Position numbers and translations under genes: made by a program. A DNA stretch of 64,000 nucleotides from positions 26,000,205 to 26,064,204 of the forward strand of contig NC_054708.1 in NCBI RefSeq assembly GCF_016097555.1, in the 5' to 3' direction. Under the pieces are notes generated by a model. The model saw only the letters and a program-made list of their open reading frames with translations, was not told where the DNA came from and ran no database searches. Source of the DNA: Gigantopelta aegis. Lineage: Eukaryota; Mollusca; Gastropoda; Neomphalida; Peltospiridae. This document shows positions 36,101 to 50,800 of this stretch, piece after piece (positions within the stretch are counted from its first letter, which is position 1; each line of letters begins with the position of its first letter).

Positions 36101-39100
36101 GCTGCACGTTTCTGAGATAACGGGTAGCGTCTATGACTATCCTAGTTCCGCACAAAATGCGAGTACTTTTTTTTACAGGTACTCCATACATGTTTCAAGC
36201 ACACGGCTACTTGACACATTGGTACTAGATGAAATAAAATTGCATATTTTTTTTACCCAGATGAAACTATTATTTTTTACAACCAACACACTCACATTTA
36301 TAACCAATCACAGGACTTGTGGTGTTCACTTCTCTATTAAAAGTTGGGTGCACCTCCATCTTTGACCCAGCCGGAAGTTATTTGGTTTAGTACTACCTTA
36401 AGGACTCAATGGGTAGGTGTAAGGCCACTACACCCTCTTCTTTCTCACTAACCACTAACCAACTAACAACTAACCCACTGTCCTGGACAGATAGCTGAGG
36501 TGTATGCCCAGGACAGCATGCTTGAACCTTAATTGGATATAAGCACGAAAATAAGTTAAAATGGAATGATACACCATTTATCACTGCACACAATTGAACA
36601 TTTGTAATCTGGTAAACCTGTTCTAATAACAAACTAACTGATTTGCATTTCCATTGGAGTTCAGTATACTACATGTATGTCAGTTTATTACCCCAGCAGG
36701 CACTCAGTACGGGGGAAATAAAAATCAGAAATTATCATGCATTGTTCTAACGAACAATACTATTGGATGATTTGATGCTTACAAACCAATGACCTTGTCG
36801 GTACTAAATATGACGTCATCAAGATTTGCCAAACACATACAATGACATCATGTGGTTTAACGAGTTTGCGTTTACGGCTGTCTGTTTTTGGTGTTAAAGT
36901 TATAACAAAATGTCATTTTAATGCAGTTCATTATAGATTTTGTACCAGAATAAAGAGAACTTTTGTTTTTGAAAATGATCTATGGTCGTGATTAAATTAC
37001 AAAGTTATAGCAATGCTCAGCGATTTATATTGTTTCTATACAAGTACGTGTATGTGCGTTGAAAATAAAGAGTTTTTTAGAGACAAAATAGTTCAGGTAA
37101 TAAATAGAATAATAAACTCAGCACCAGTTATTATCAAATTTATGTCCCTCATGAAATAATTTTCACTTGTCACTCGCTAAAGCTTGTGACAACTGAAAAT
37201 TATTTCACTCGGGACAAAAATTTTATAATAACTGGTAACTTGTTTATTATCCTCTATATAATATGTTATTAGGCTATATTATAATCATGGTATGCCTGTG
37301 CTGTTAAATTACTGTAATCTTGTAATTCACATCGTTGGTGCTACAGATGTTCCGTTCTTCTAATTTTAGGATAAGAATTCCTACCTCAAAGTGCTTGAAG
37401 AACAACAGCAGATAGAAGAAAATGAATTAATGTATGTCCTGGCTCTGGAGCAGAATGAAGAGGCAGAAAAATTACGAAAGGTAACAAATCATTTGTTTTT
37501 CAGACAAAAACTCGAGACATTAAAGATGTTTGTATGGACACAAGAAAGGGAAGGAAGGGATTGAATCTTAATTTTGTTTAACGACAACGTAGCACATTCA
37601 GCTATTTGGAGTTTTAAGAAATGATTTTATGAAATGATTTTATGAAAACAAAATGCAAATACACTTACCGTATACATTAATGATAATAATTTGACAAGAA
37701 TATATTTTTAAAAATAATAATTTCATATTTTGTTCTGTATGTATTAAAACATATTTCATTTTAACTTATTTTCATGCTTATATCCAATTAAGGTTCAAGC
37801 ACACCATCCTGGGCATACACCTCAGCTATCTGGGCTGTCTGTTCAGGACAGTTTGTTAGTTGTTAGTTGTTAGTGAGAAAGAAGAGGGTGTAGTGGTCTA
37901 ACACCTACCCATCTGAGTTGTTAAAACTTGCTCTGGGTGGGAGCCAGTACCTGGCTGCGAACCCAGTACCTACCAGCCTTATATCTGATGGCTTAACCAT
38001 GACACCACCGAAGCCAGTGCATTAAAAGAATAACTGAGTAGTAATTTTGATTAAAACCTATGGCTGAAAAGTCAAACAAGAAAGTTGGAATCCTTTATTA
38101 GTTGTATTGGATATGAACTGTAGTGAAAACCCCAATTAATTTTGTGGTGCTGTCATATACACACATGCTCCTCCTTTTCTAGGGTGGGGTGGGGGTGGGG
38201 CAGGCCAATTTTCCCCCAAATTAAAAGAAAATGCACAAATCTGGATTACAAGATTTATTTATATTAGCATTACAACCAAACAACTATATAGTGTTGCAAA
38301 CAAATCACTTTTACATGGATTACAAATAATGTTGTGGGTAGAATGATGGAAATACATGATGAAAAGGTTTCAGACCAGCTAATTTTGCCCGAATATCTCT
38401 ATAGTTTTTGCCCAAATTTGAGGACTTGCTCCAAGACTTGGGGGTATGTGACCCCCCCTCCCCCCCCCCCCACTCCTGTCTTTATACTTATGAATTCTGT
38501 TTTGTTTCCATGAAGATTAGAATGGGTGTTACAGCTTTGCTAGATAACTCCATCTCCCATGGTCAGCTAAGAGATTTAATTTTAATTCTGTGTTGTTTCA
38601 GGAATTTGCCATCAAAATGAGAATGGGTGGTAAGGCTTTCCATTACCTAGAGTCAGCTAAGAGATTCTCTGTTTTGATGCTGTGTTTTTTTCAGGAATAT
38701 GCAATCAAGAAAGAATGGGTGTTTAAGGCTTTGCTTGAGAACTCCCATCTCCCAGGTTCAGCTAAGAGATTTCATTCTAAGCTCATTCTATGTGGTGCTG
38801 TGTTGTTTCAGGAGTATGCCATCAAGAAGAGAATGGGCAGTAAGGAGGTTCAGCAGACTCTGCTCGACGACACGGTCGCCCAGGGTCAGCTGAGACAGGA
38901 GCAGGCGGAGTGGTTGATGAAGGAACACAAGCGGCAGCAGGAAGCCATCCACCGGATGTACGACGAGGAGATCTCACAACAGAGGATCGTCCTGGAGGAA
39001 AAACTGGCCAGGAGGAAGGCACTGGCACAAATGAGTGTAAGATTCAGATCTGTGTTTTTATTAATCCATTATTGTTTAAAGAAAAGCTGGCCAGGAGGAA

Positions 39101-42100
39101 GGCACTGGCACACATGAGTGTAAGATTCAGATCTGTGTTTTTATTAATCCATTATTTTATAAAGAAAAGCTGGCCAGGAGGAAGGCACTGGCACACATGA
39201 GTGTAAGATTCAGATCTGTGTTTTTATTAATCCATTATTGTTTAAAGAAAAGCTGGCCAGGAGGAAGGCACTGGCACACATGAGTGTAAGATTCAGATCT
39301 GTGTTTTTATTAATCCATTATTGTTTAAAGAAAAGCTGGCCAGGAGGAAGGCACTGGCACACATGAGTGTAAGATTCAGATCTGTGTTTTTATTAATCCA
39401 TTATTGTTTAAAGAAAAGCTGGCCAGGAGGAAGGCACTGGCACACATGAGTGTAAGATTCAGATCTGTGTTTTTATTAATCCATTATTGTTTAAAGAAAA
39501 GCTGGCCAGGAGGAAGGCACTGGCACACATGAGTGTAAGATTCAGATCTGTGTTTTTATTAATCCATTATTGTTTAAAGAAAAGCTGGCCAGGAGGAAGG
39601 CACTGGCACACATGAGTGTAAGATTCAGATCTGTGTTTTTATTAATCCATTATTGTTTAAAGAAAAGCTGGCCAGGAGGAAGGCACTGGCACACATGAGT
39701 GTAAGATTCAGATCTGTGTTTTTATTAATCCATTAATTTATAAAGAAAAGCTGGCCAGGAGGAAGGCACTAGCACACATGAGTGTAAGATTCAGATCTGT
39801 GTTTTTATTAATCCATTATTGTTTAAAGAAAAGCTGGCCAGGAGGAAGGCACTGGCACACATGAGTGTAAGATTCAGATCTGTGTTTTTATTAATCCATT
39901 ATTGTTTAAAGAAAAGCTGGCCAGGAGGAAGGCACTAGCACACATGAGTGTAAGATTAAATTCTGTGTTATTTCAGTCCTCTGAAAAATCGAACATTGAT
40001 TTGTGTATTAGTCTCCTACCAGTCCATCCAGAGAGGACTATAGGTTTTGTCTCCATCATTCTGTCTGTCTGTCCCACAAATAGTTTTCCAGACATGTTTG
40101 TGGTCTGAATCCTTCCATCTGTCTGTTCAACAACTAGTTTTCCAGACTTTGTCTTTTGCATTGTCTCATTATATTGAGCTAAATTTTTGTGTATGGCTTT
40201 ATTATGTAGTTGCATACCAAGTTTGACTTTCATGACAATTTGCCCATGTTTCACAGAGTTATGATCCTTGAACTTAGGAGGTAAGAAAATGTCTTGGTCC
40301 TGGTAGGGGACAGTGCTTGTCCGTCCATCCGTCCATCCCACCCTCCCTCCCTCCATCCATCATCCATCATCTATCCATCTATCCATCTATCCATCCATCC
40401 ATTCATTCATTACGACAATCCATATGAATATACTGCTACTAGATCAACTGCCTTACAGCCCTGCTTTTAATACATGTATGTGATCTTACTTATTTGTTTG
40501 TTATAAACACTTGTCACTTAACGTATGTGTGTATATGTATATATAATGTATATAATGTACTCTTCTGATGCCACCAGATGGTGGCTTTGAATTAAATAAA
40601 GTTCTGTTCTGTTCTGTTCTGTGTTATGCTATATTTGTCATTCTTGTTTTCAGGAATCCCAAGAGAATGACCACACGGATGTTCTGAACACCATGGCCTC
40701 ACACCAACTGACTGCCATAAACAAGATGAAACGGTTTGTGAAATTAGCATAGATCACTCCCGCACATTGTTTAAGCAAACGTTATTAGGAAAGGAAAAAA
40801 AAAGTGTTTTTCTTCGCAACACCACAGCACATGTTAAACTATGGCTCTTTGGTGTCCAGCTGATAAAGACCCTGTTAGTAATGATGAAACAGTGTAAAAA
40901 TAGTACATTAAAAACATATCCTTTTTGTTTAATATGATGAAAGTGCACAAAGACCATGTTAATAATGATGAAACAGTGTAAAAATAGTACATTAAAAACA
41001 TATCCTGTTTGTTTAATATGATGAAAGTGTACAAAGACCATGTTAATAATGATGAAACAGTGTAAAAATAGTTCGTAAAAAAAACATATCCTGTTTGTTT
41101 AATATGATGAAAGTGTACAAAGACCATGTTAATAATGATGAAACAGTGTAAACATAGTTCGTAAAAAAACATATCCTGTTTGTTTAATATGATGAAAGTG
41201 TACAAAGACCCTGTTAATAATGATTAAAAATTGTAAAAATAGTACATTAAAAACATATCCTGTTTGTTTAATATGATAAAAGTGCACAAAGACCATGTTT
41301 GTAATGAGGAATCTGTGTAAAAATAACACTGAAGAAGAAGACCCCAGTGGAAATTATCAAATTGTAGCATTAAAAATGACCATGTTCATAACCGTGATGA
41401 AACTTTACAAAAATAATACATTGAAAAAGATCCTGTTTGTGATGATGAAACTGTAAAAGTAGTACTTTGAAAAAGACGTTGTTTGTAATTATGTAACCCT
41501 GTTTGATTAAAGTGATGAAAATCTAAAAATAATACATTGTAAAAAAAAACCTGGTTTGTAAAGATTAATCTGTATATAAAAGAAACATTGTAAAAGATCC
41601 CATTTGTAACAATAAAACTCTAAAATACATTTAAAAGGCTCTGCTTCTAAAATTAATTTGTGTAAAAAATACTACACTGTAATTCACTAAACTCTTGCAA
41701 CTTTGCGATCTCGCAGTGCAATGCTAAGAGACTTGCAAAGAGGATGCTTTGTTGATTAACAGAGCCTAAGAGACCTTTGTGAATTAGGCCCCTGATTTGT
41801 AACAATAAAACTATAAAAATACATTGTAAAAGGTAGGGCCTCCACGAGTCCAGAATATTGGACTTGGGTACTTATGGGTCAAAACTCAACCTGGACTCGA
41901 GTACCTGACACTTACACTAGCTATAGATAATAATGAGACTAAGGACTAAGTAAAATAGTATTATGCATCTTAATTCCAGCGCTGAACATGGACGCCAAAT
42001 TATATCATTGTATTGCATTCCACACATTCCACTTTTGTTTCCCCTCCATGTCTTATAGGCCTATAATGTATCCTGCGACACGCATATGGCAAAATGAAGT

Positions 42101-44815
42101 AAAATATTGTTGTTGTTTTTTAAATCATGACAGTGCTTTTCCTTGCACGGGTACTCGGGTCCTTTGAAAGGACTCGAGTCTTGCTAGACTCGGCCTGTGT
42201 TCAAGTACTCGAATACTCGTGGAGACCCTAGTAAAAAGTCCTGTTTGTAATGATGAATCTGTGTAAAAAGATTACATTGTGAAAGAACAAGTTTGTATTG
42301 ATTATATTATTAATCTGTGGAAAAATACTACATTATAAACGATCTCATTTGTACCAATAAAACTTGGTAAAAATATATTGTATAAGGCCTTGTCTGTAAC
42401 GATGAAACTGTGTGTGTTACAGACAAGGTGTACTAGAACCATATGATGCCCAACAGCTGCAGACAAAGGTAACACAGGAGATGTTGGACGTTGAGACACG
42501 GAGAAAGGCAGAGATGAAGAGACAAGAAGAGGAACTTCATAAAAGACTGAGTCAACAGAAGAAACAGAGACTGGCTGAAAAAGTAAGAAAATAAATAATG
42601 TTGTAAGATAACAATCTTGAGACATAAGAAAGAATTGTTGCAGTAGAAGCTCCGAATGGTTATTTATTTTATGCACTCTGGTAGGCCAGTAATTCTATTT
42701 ATAGACCAGTGTTAGGAAGGAAGGAAGAAAATGTTTTATTTAATGACACACTCAACACATTTTATAAACGGTTATATGGCGTCAGACATGTGGTTAAGGA
42801 CCATAGAGATATATAGAGAGAGGAAACCCGCTGTTGCCACTTCATGGGTACTCTTTTCGATTAGCAGCAAGGGATCTTTTATATGCACCATCCCACAGAC
42901 AGGATAGTACATACCACAGCCTTTGTTACACCAGTCGTGGTACACTGGCTAGAATGAGAAATAGCCCAATAGGGCCACCAGCGGGGATCGATCCTAAACC
43001 GACTGCACATCAAGCGAGCGCTTTACCACTGTGCTACGTCCTGCCCCATGTCCAGTGTTAAGACCAGTATTAGGCCATTATCTACAGGAACATACAAAGG
43101 TCAAGTGACATTGAACTCAGTTGGTAAATCGCTTGCCTGATAAGCGTGAGTTGAAGAATCGAACCATTGCATTTTCCCCTGTGCCAACCACTGCACTACA
43201 ATTGGTATATCAAAGACTGTGGTATATACCGTCCTGTCTGTGGGAAAGTACTTATAAAAGGACCCTTGCTGCTACTGAAAAATATAGCAGGTTTCCTCTG
43301 AAGACTACATGTCAGAATCTAATAACCGATGATTAATTAATTAATTTTCTCTTGTAGAGTCATTAAACAAAACACATTTCAATACCAAGATAGTCTTTTG
43401 GGAGAGGTGGTTAATAAATACAGATATACAATGTACGATATAAAGTTATTTGCAAGTCTTGTCAGGTGGTATTCTAAGACAGATGGCTGTTTGAGCAGGT
43501 TATAACTATTTGACTATGCATCTAATCCCAAAAGATTAAGAAAAAGATCTAACAAATAGATGGATGGACAGACAGAAATAGAAGAAGAAGTTGTTGTTTT
43601 TTAACGACATTACTAGAGCACATTGATTTATTAATCATCGGCTACTGGATGTCAAACATATGGTAATTTTGATGCATCCATAGAGATGAAACCTGCTACA
43701 TTTTTCCATTAGTAGCAAGGGATCTTTTATATGCATCATCCCACAGACAGGATAGCACATACCACGACCTTTGCTATACTAGTCGTGGTGCACTGGCTAG
43801 AGCGAGAAATAGCCCAATAAGCCCACCGACGGTGATCGATCCTAGACTGACTGTGCATTAAGCGAGTGTTTTCCCACTGGGCTACGTCCAGCCCTGACAG
43901 AAATAGAAGACTTTAAAAATATTTATACATGTAACTTATGTCACGATTGTGTTTTTCAGAAACAGGATAAAGAATATCAAAAGAAGTTAGCCATGATAAA
44001 GCAGAAGCTGTCTGAAATGAGGGTAAGGTTCAACCAACTGATCAATGCTAGTTACTGATCTGCAATAGTTTCAAACTGATCCACAGTGCATGTGGTTACT
44101 GAAATATCTACATTATAAACACTATAGTGGTTCTGCATCACTTGCTGATGTGATTGACATTAGTTTGTGAACTATCAGAATCTACATTCATTTCAACTTA
44201 TTTTCGTGCTTATATCCAATTAAGGTTCAAGCATGCTGTCCTGGGCACACACCTCAGCTATCTGGGCCGTCTGTCGAGGACAGTGGGTTAGATGTTAGTG
44301 GGTTAGTGGTTAGTGAGAGAGTAGAGGGTGTAGTGGTCTTACACGTACCCATTGAGCCCTTAAGAACTAGACAAATCAAATATCTGTAGTTATTAACTAC
44401 TAAACTAAGACCTGTTCAGGAAGGAGAGTAGTCGTTGGCTAGACTGGTTTTTGCACATAACATTAAAAAAGGTAATGTGATAGAAGATGATGGTACCAGT
44501 CAATTTGTTTGCAGTCACTTGGCCTCCTGAACATGACTGATCTGCATTGGTTTCTGACCTATGCCAGTTATCGCCCACCATTAATCATTGAAGTGTATTG
44601 ATCACAGACCTATAGTAATTATTACTACACTCATGTCCATAAATGAACTGCTGAACTGACTTGCATCTGCATTAGTTTTAATGATATTTTGTTTCGCTGT
44701 TTTGCAGAAGGAGAACCAAGACAAAGCCGTGCAGATGGAAGCTGGTGAATCATCAGTTGGAACAGCTGGTCAGTGTTTCTTTTTCTTTTCCACGTTACAA
44801 TGTCCTCAAACAAGT

Positions 44816-44860
<45 letters not shown>

Positions 44861-47800
44861 ACACACACGGAAGTTACAGTCACGTGACTGGAACTAGAGG
44901 GAACATACAGTAGAAGAATTTAGGCCATCCCATTGGCTTTTGGGATATTCGGACCAGACTACTAGCTGTAGTGGGGGAGTGCACTTGTTTGAGGACAGGT
45001 AATGTATCTATAAAAGAGAAAACATCTCAAGTTTTCTCCAGGTTTCTGGATTTTACAACATTTTCTTTGGATTTTGTAGTGGGACGTTTTTTCATAAAAA
45101 AGAGTAAATTTGTTTTGTTCAGAGCACATTGATTTTTTAATCATCGGCTGTTAGATGTCAAACATTTAGTAATTCTGACATACATAAAGTCTTCAGTTAA
45201 AAGTTTGTTTTGTTTATCAACACCACTAGATTTATTAATCATCGGCTGTTAGATGTCAAACATTTAGTAATTCTGACATACATAAAGTCTTCAGTTAAAA
45301 GTTTGTTTTGTTTATCAACACCACTAGATTTATTAATCATCGGCTGTTAGATGTCAAACATTTAGTAATTCTGACATACATAAAGTCTTCAGTTAAAAGT
45401 TTGTTTTGTTTATCAACACCACTAGATTTATTAATCATCGGCTGTTAGATGTCAAACATTTAGTAATTCTGACATACATAAAGTCTTCAGTTAAAAGTTT
45501 GTTTTGTTTATCAACACCACTAGATTTATTAATCATCGGCTGTTAGATGTCAAACATTTAGTAATTCTGACATACATAAAGTCTTCAGTTAAAAGTTTGT
45601 TTTGTTTATCAACACCACTAGATTTATTAATCATCGGCTGTTAGATGTCAAACATTTAGTAATTCTGACATACATAAAGTCTTCAGTTAAAAGTTTGTTT
45701 TGTTTATCAACACCACTAGATTTATTAATCATCGGCTGTTAGATGTCAAACATTTAGTAATTCTGACATACATAAAGTCTTCAGTTAAAAGTTTGTTTTG
45801 TTTATCAACACCACTAGATTTATCAATCATCGGCTGTTAGATGTCAAACATTTAGTAATTCTGACATACATAAAGTCTTCAGTTAAAAGTTTGTTTTGTT
45901 TATCAACACCACTAGATTTATTAATCATCGGCTGTTAGATGTCAAACATTTAGTAATTCTGACATACATAAAGTCTTCAGTTAAAAGTTTGTTTTGTTTA
46001 TCAACACCACTAGATTATTTAATCATCGGCTGTTAGATGTCAAACATTTAGTAATTCTGACATACATAAAGTCTTCAGTTAAAAGTTTGTTTTGTTTATC
46101 AACACCACTAGATTTATTAATCATCGGCTGTTAGATGTCAAACATTTAGTAATTCTGACATACATAAAGTCTTCAGTTAAAAGTTTGTTTTGTTTATCAA
46201 CACCACTAGATTTATTAATCATCGGCTGTTAGATGTCAAACATTTAGTAATTCTGACATACATAAAGTCTTCAGTTAAAAGTTTGTTTTGTTTATCAACA
46301 CCACTAGATTATTTAATCATCGGCTGTTAGATGTCAAACATTTAGTAATTCTGACATACATAAAGTCTTCAGTGAAAAGTTTGTTTTGTTTATCAACACC
46401 ACTAGATTTATCAATCATCGGCTGTTAGATGTCAACATTTAGTAATTCTGACATACATAAAGTCTTCAGTTAAAAGTTTGTTTTGTTTATCAACACCACT
46501 AGATTTATTAATCATCGGCTGTTAGATATCAAACATTTAGTAATTCTGACATACATAAAGTCTTCAGTTAAAAGTTTGTTTTGTTTATCAACACCACTAG
46601 ATTTATTAATCATCGGCTGTTAGATGTCAAACATTTAGTAATTCTGACATACATAAAGTCTTCAGTTAAAAGTTTGTTTTGTTTATCAACACCACTAGAT
46701 TATTTAATCATCGGCTGTTAGATGTCAAACATTTAGTAATTCTGACATACATAAAGTCTTCAGTTAAAAGTTTGTTTTGTTTATCAACACCACTAGATTT
46801 ATTAATCATCGGCTGTTAGATGTCAAACATTTAGTAATTCTGACATACATAAAGTCTTCAGTTAAAAGTTTGTTTTGTTTATCAACACAACTAGATTTAT
46901 TAATCATCGGCTGTTAGATGTCAAACATTTAGTAATTCTGACATACATAAAGTCTTCAGTTAAAAGTTTGTTTTGTTTATCAACACCACTAGATTTATTA
47001 ATCATCGGCTGTTAGATGTCAAACATTTAGTAATTCTGACATACATAAAGTCTTCAGTTAAAAGTTTGTTTTGTTTATCAACACCACTAGATTATTTAAT
47101 CATCGGCTGTTAGATGTCAAACATTTAGTAATTCTGACATACATAAAGTCTTCAGTTAAAAGTTTGTTTTGTTTATCAACACCACTAGATTTATCAATCA
47201 TCGGCTGTTAGATGTCAAACATTTAGTAATTCTGACATACATAAAGTCTTCAGTTAAAAGTTTGTTTTGTTTATCAACACCACTAGATTTATTAATCATC
47301 GGCTGTTAGATGTCAAACATTTAGTAATTCTGACATACATAAAGTCTTCAGTTAAAAGTTTGTTTTGTTTATCAACACCACTAGATTTATTAATCATCGG
47401 CTGTTAGATGTCAAACATTTAGTAATTCTGACATACATAAAGTCTTCAGTTAAAAGTTTGTTTTGTTTATCAACACCACTAGATTTATCAATCATCGGCT
47501 GTTAGATGTCAAACATTTAGTAATTCTGACATACATAAAGTCTTCAGTTAAAAGTTTGTTTTGTTTATCAACACCACTAGATTTATTAATCATCGGCTGT
47601 TAGATGTCAAACATTTAGTAATTCTGACATACATAAAGTCTTCAGTTAAAAGTTTGTTTTGTTTATCAACACCACTAGATTATTTAATCATCGGCTGTTA
47701 GATGTCAAACATTTAGTAATTCTGACATACATAAAGTCTTCAGTTAAAAGTTTGTTTTGTTTATCAACACCACTAGATTTATTAATCATCGGCTGTTAGA

Positions 47801-50800
47801 TGTCAAACATTTAGTAATTCTGACATACATAAAGTCTTCAGTTAAAAGTTTGTTTTGTTTATCAACACCACTAGATTTATTAATCATCGGCTGTTAGATG
47901 TCAAACATTTAGTAATTCTGACATACATAAAGTCTTCAGTTAAAAGTTTGTTTTGTTTATCAACACCACTAGATTATTTAATCATCGGCTGTTAGATGTC
48001 AAACATTTAGTAATTCTGACATACATAAAGTCTTCAGTGAAAAGTTTGTTTTGTTTATCAACACCACTAGATTTATCAATCATCGGCTGTTAGATGTCAA
48101 ACATTTAGTAATTCTGACATACATAAAGTCTTCAGTTAAAAGTTTGTTTTGTTTATCAACACCACTAGATTTATTAATCATCGGCTGTTAGATATCAAAC
48201 ATTTAGTAATTCTGACATACATAAAGTCTTCAGTTAAAAGTTTGTTTTGTTTATCAACACCACTAGATTTATTAATCATCGGCTGTTAGATGTCAAACAT
48301 TTAGTAATTCTGACATACATAAAGTCTTCAGTTAAAAGTTTGTTTTGTTTATCAACACCACTAGATTATTTAATCATCGGCTGTTAGATGTCAAACATTT
48401 AGTAATTCTGACATACATAAAGTCTTCAGTTAAAAGTTTGTTTTGTTTATCAACACCACTAGATTTATTAATCATCGGCTGTTAGATGTCAAACATTTAG
48501 TAATTCTGACATACATAAAGTCTTCAGTTAAAAGTTTGTTTTGTTTATCAACACCACTAGATTTATTAATCATCGGCTGTTAGATGTCAAACATTTAGTA
48601 ATTCTGACATACATAAAGTCTTCAGTTAAAAGTTTGTTTTGTTTATCAACACCACTAGATTATTTAATCATCGGCTGTTAGATGTCAAACATTTAGTAAT
48701 TCTGACATACATAAAGTCTTCAGTTAAAAGTTTGTTTTGTTTATCAACACCACTAGATTTATCAATCATCGGCTGTTAGATGTCAAACATTTAGTAATTC
48801 TGACATACATAAAGTCTTCAGTTAAAAGTTTGTTTTGTTTATCAACACCACTAGATTTATTAATCATCGGCTGTTAGATGTCAAACATTTAGTAATTCTG
48901 ACATACATAAAGTCTTCAGTTAAAAGTTTGTTTTGTTTATCAACACCACTAGATTTATTAATCATCGGCTGTTAGATGTCAAACATTTAGTAATTCTGAC
49001 ATACATAAAGTCTTCAGTTAAAAGTTTGTTTTGTTTATCAACACCACTAGATTGATTAATCATCGGCTGTTAGATGTCAAACATTTAGTAATTCTGACAT
49101 ACATAAAGTCTTCAGTTAAAAGTTTGTTTTGTTTATCAACACCACTAGATTTATCAATCATCGGCTGTTAGATGTCAAACATTTAGTAATTCTGACATAC
49201 ATAAAGTCTTCAGTTAAAAGTTTGTTTTGTTTATCAACACCACTAGATTTATTAATCATCGGCTGTTAGATGTCAAACATTTAGTAATTCTGACATACAT
49301 AAAGTCTTCAGTTAAAAGTTTGTTTTGTTTATCAACACCACTAGATTTATTAATCATCGGCTGTTAGATGTCAAACATTTAGTAATTCTGACATACATAA
49401 AGTCTTCAGTTAAAAGTTTGTTTTGTTTATCAACACCACTAGATTTATCAATCATCGGCTGTTAGATGTCAAACATTTAGTAATTCTGACATACATAAAG
49501 TCTTCAGTTAAAAGTTTGTTTTGTTTATCAACACCACTAGATTTATTAATCATCGGCTGTTAGATGTCAAACATTTAGTAATTCTGACATACATAAAGTC
49601 TTCAGTTAAAAGTTTGTTTTGTTTATCAACACCACTAGATTTATCAATCATCGGCTGTTAGATGTCAAACATTTAGTAATTCTGACATACATAAAGTCTT
49701 CAGTTAAAAGTCTGTTTTGTTTATCAACACCACTAGATTTATTAATCATCGGCTTTTGTAATTGTGACATGAAGACTATGTAGTCTTCAGAGGAAACCTG
49801 TTACATGTTTCCATTAGCAGCAAGTATATAAGCAAGTTATAAGTATACTATTATGTATTTGATTTATAAAAATATACTATTTAGTATTTCAGACAATTTA
49901 CAGATGCTATTCAGTTACTACAGACTCTTAATATTTCAGGGTATGGGATGTAGCCCAGTGGTAAAGTGCTAGCCTGATGCGTGGTCAGTCTAGGATCGAT
50001 CCCCGTCGGTGGGCCTATTCGGTTATTTCTCATTCCATCCAGTGCTCCACAACTAGTGTAACAAAGGCTGTGGTATGTACTATCCTGTCTTTGGGATGCT
50101 GCATATAAAAGATCCCTTGCTGCTAATCGGAAAGAGTAGCCTATTGTGCGGCGGTGGCAGGTTTCCTCTCATTATATGTCTCTGTGTCATCTTTAACCAT
50201 ACATTGTATGTCCGACACCATATTATCATAATTAAAACATGTTGAGAGTTGTTGAATAAAAACATTCCTTTCTTCCGTTTAATATTCCAGACCCAGAGTC
50301 ATACGTACAGGGCTTACTTCAACTGAAGTCCCAACATCGCAGTGAGCTCAGTGGGCTAGAGAACGAGATAGATGCAGAACATGCACAGGAGCTCGCTAAG
50401 GTTCGCGACAAAGTCAACGAGAATGCCAAGAATGAGCTCAAAGTAATCGAGGACAATCTGCTGCAGAAACTCCAAGAAGAAGGTATTAGCTGTACTATAG
50501 CTGTACTATAGCTGTACTATAGCTGTACTATAGCTGTGTTATAGCTGGACTATAGCTGGACTACTATAGCTTTACTATAGCTGAACTACTATAGCTGTAC
50601 TATAGCTGGACTACTATAGCTGTACTATAGCTGAACTACTATAGCTGTACTATAGCTGGACTATAGTTGGACTACTATAGCTGGACTATAGCTGGACTAC
50701 TATAGCTGGACTATAGCTGGACTATAGCTGGACTACTATAGCTGGACTATAGCTGTACTATAGCTGGACTATAGCTGGACTATAGCTAGACTATTATAGC

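Larger units (their letters stand above)
35113..37369 (+). other. EVC2 intron 10: transposon cluster
   Basis: Holds a pogo-like MITE (35403-35580), a family D SINE interrupted by a TTAA-type MITE (35855-36560) and a foldback element (36687-37273). No exon was seen between them. Confidence 0.7.

Noticed and set aside
37755..38020. Inverted copies of family D as a regulatory hairpin
   Set aside because: Copies in opposite orientation are dispersed SINEs tens of kb to hundreds of bases apart; nothing suggests a common function.
45108..49825. Possible CRISPR-like array (regular repeats over 4.6 kb)
   Set aside because: Units are contiguous with no unique spacers, derive from a SINE, and the genome is eukaryotic.
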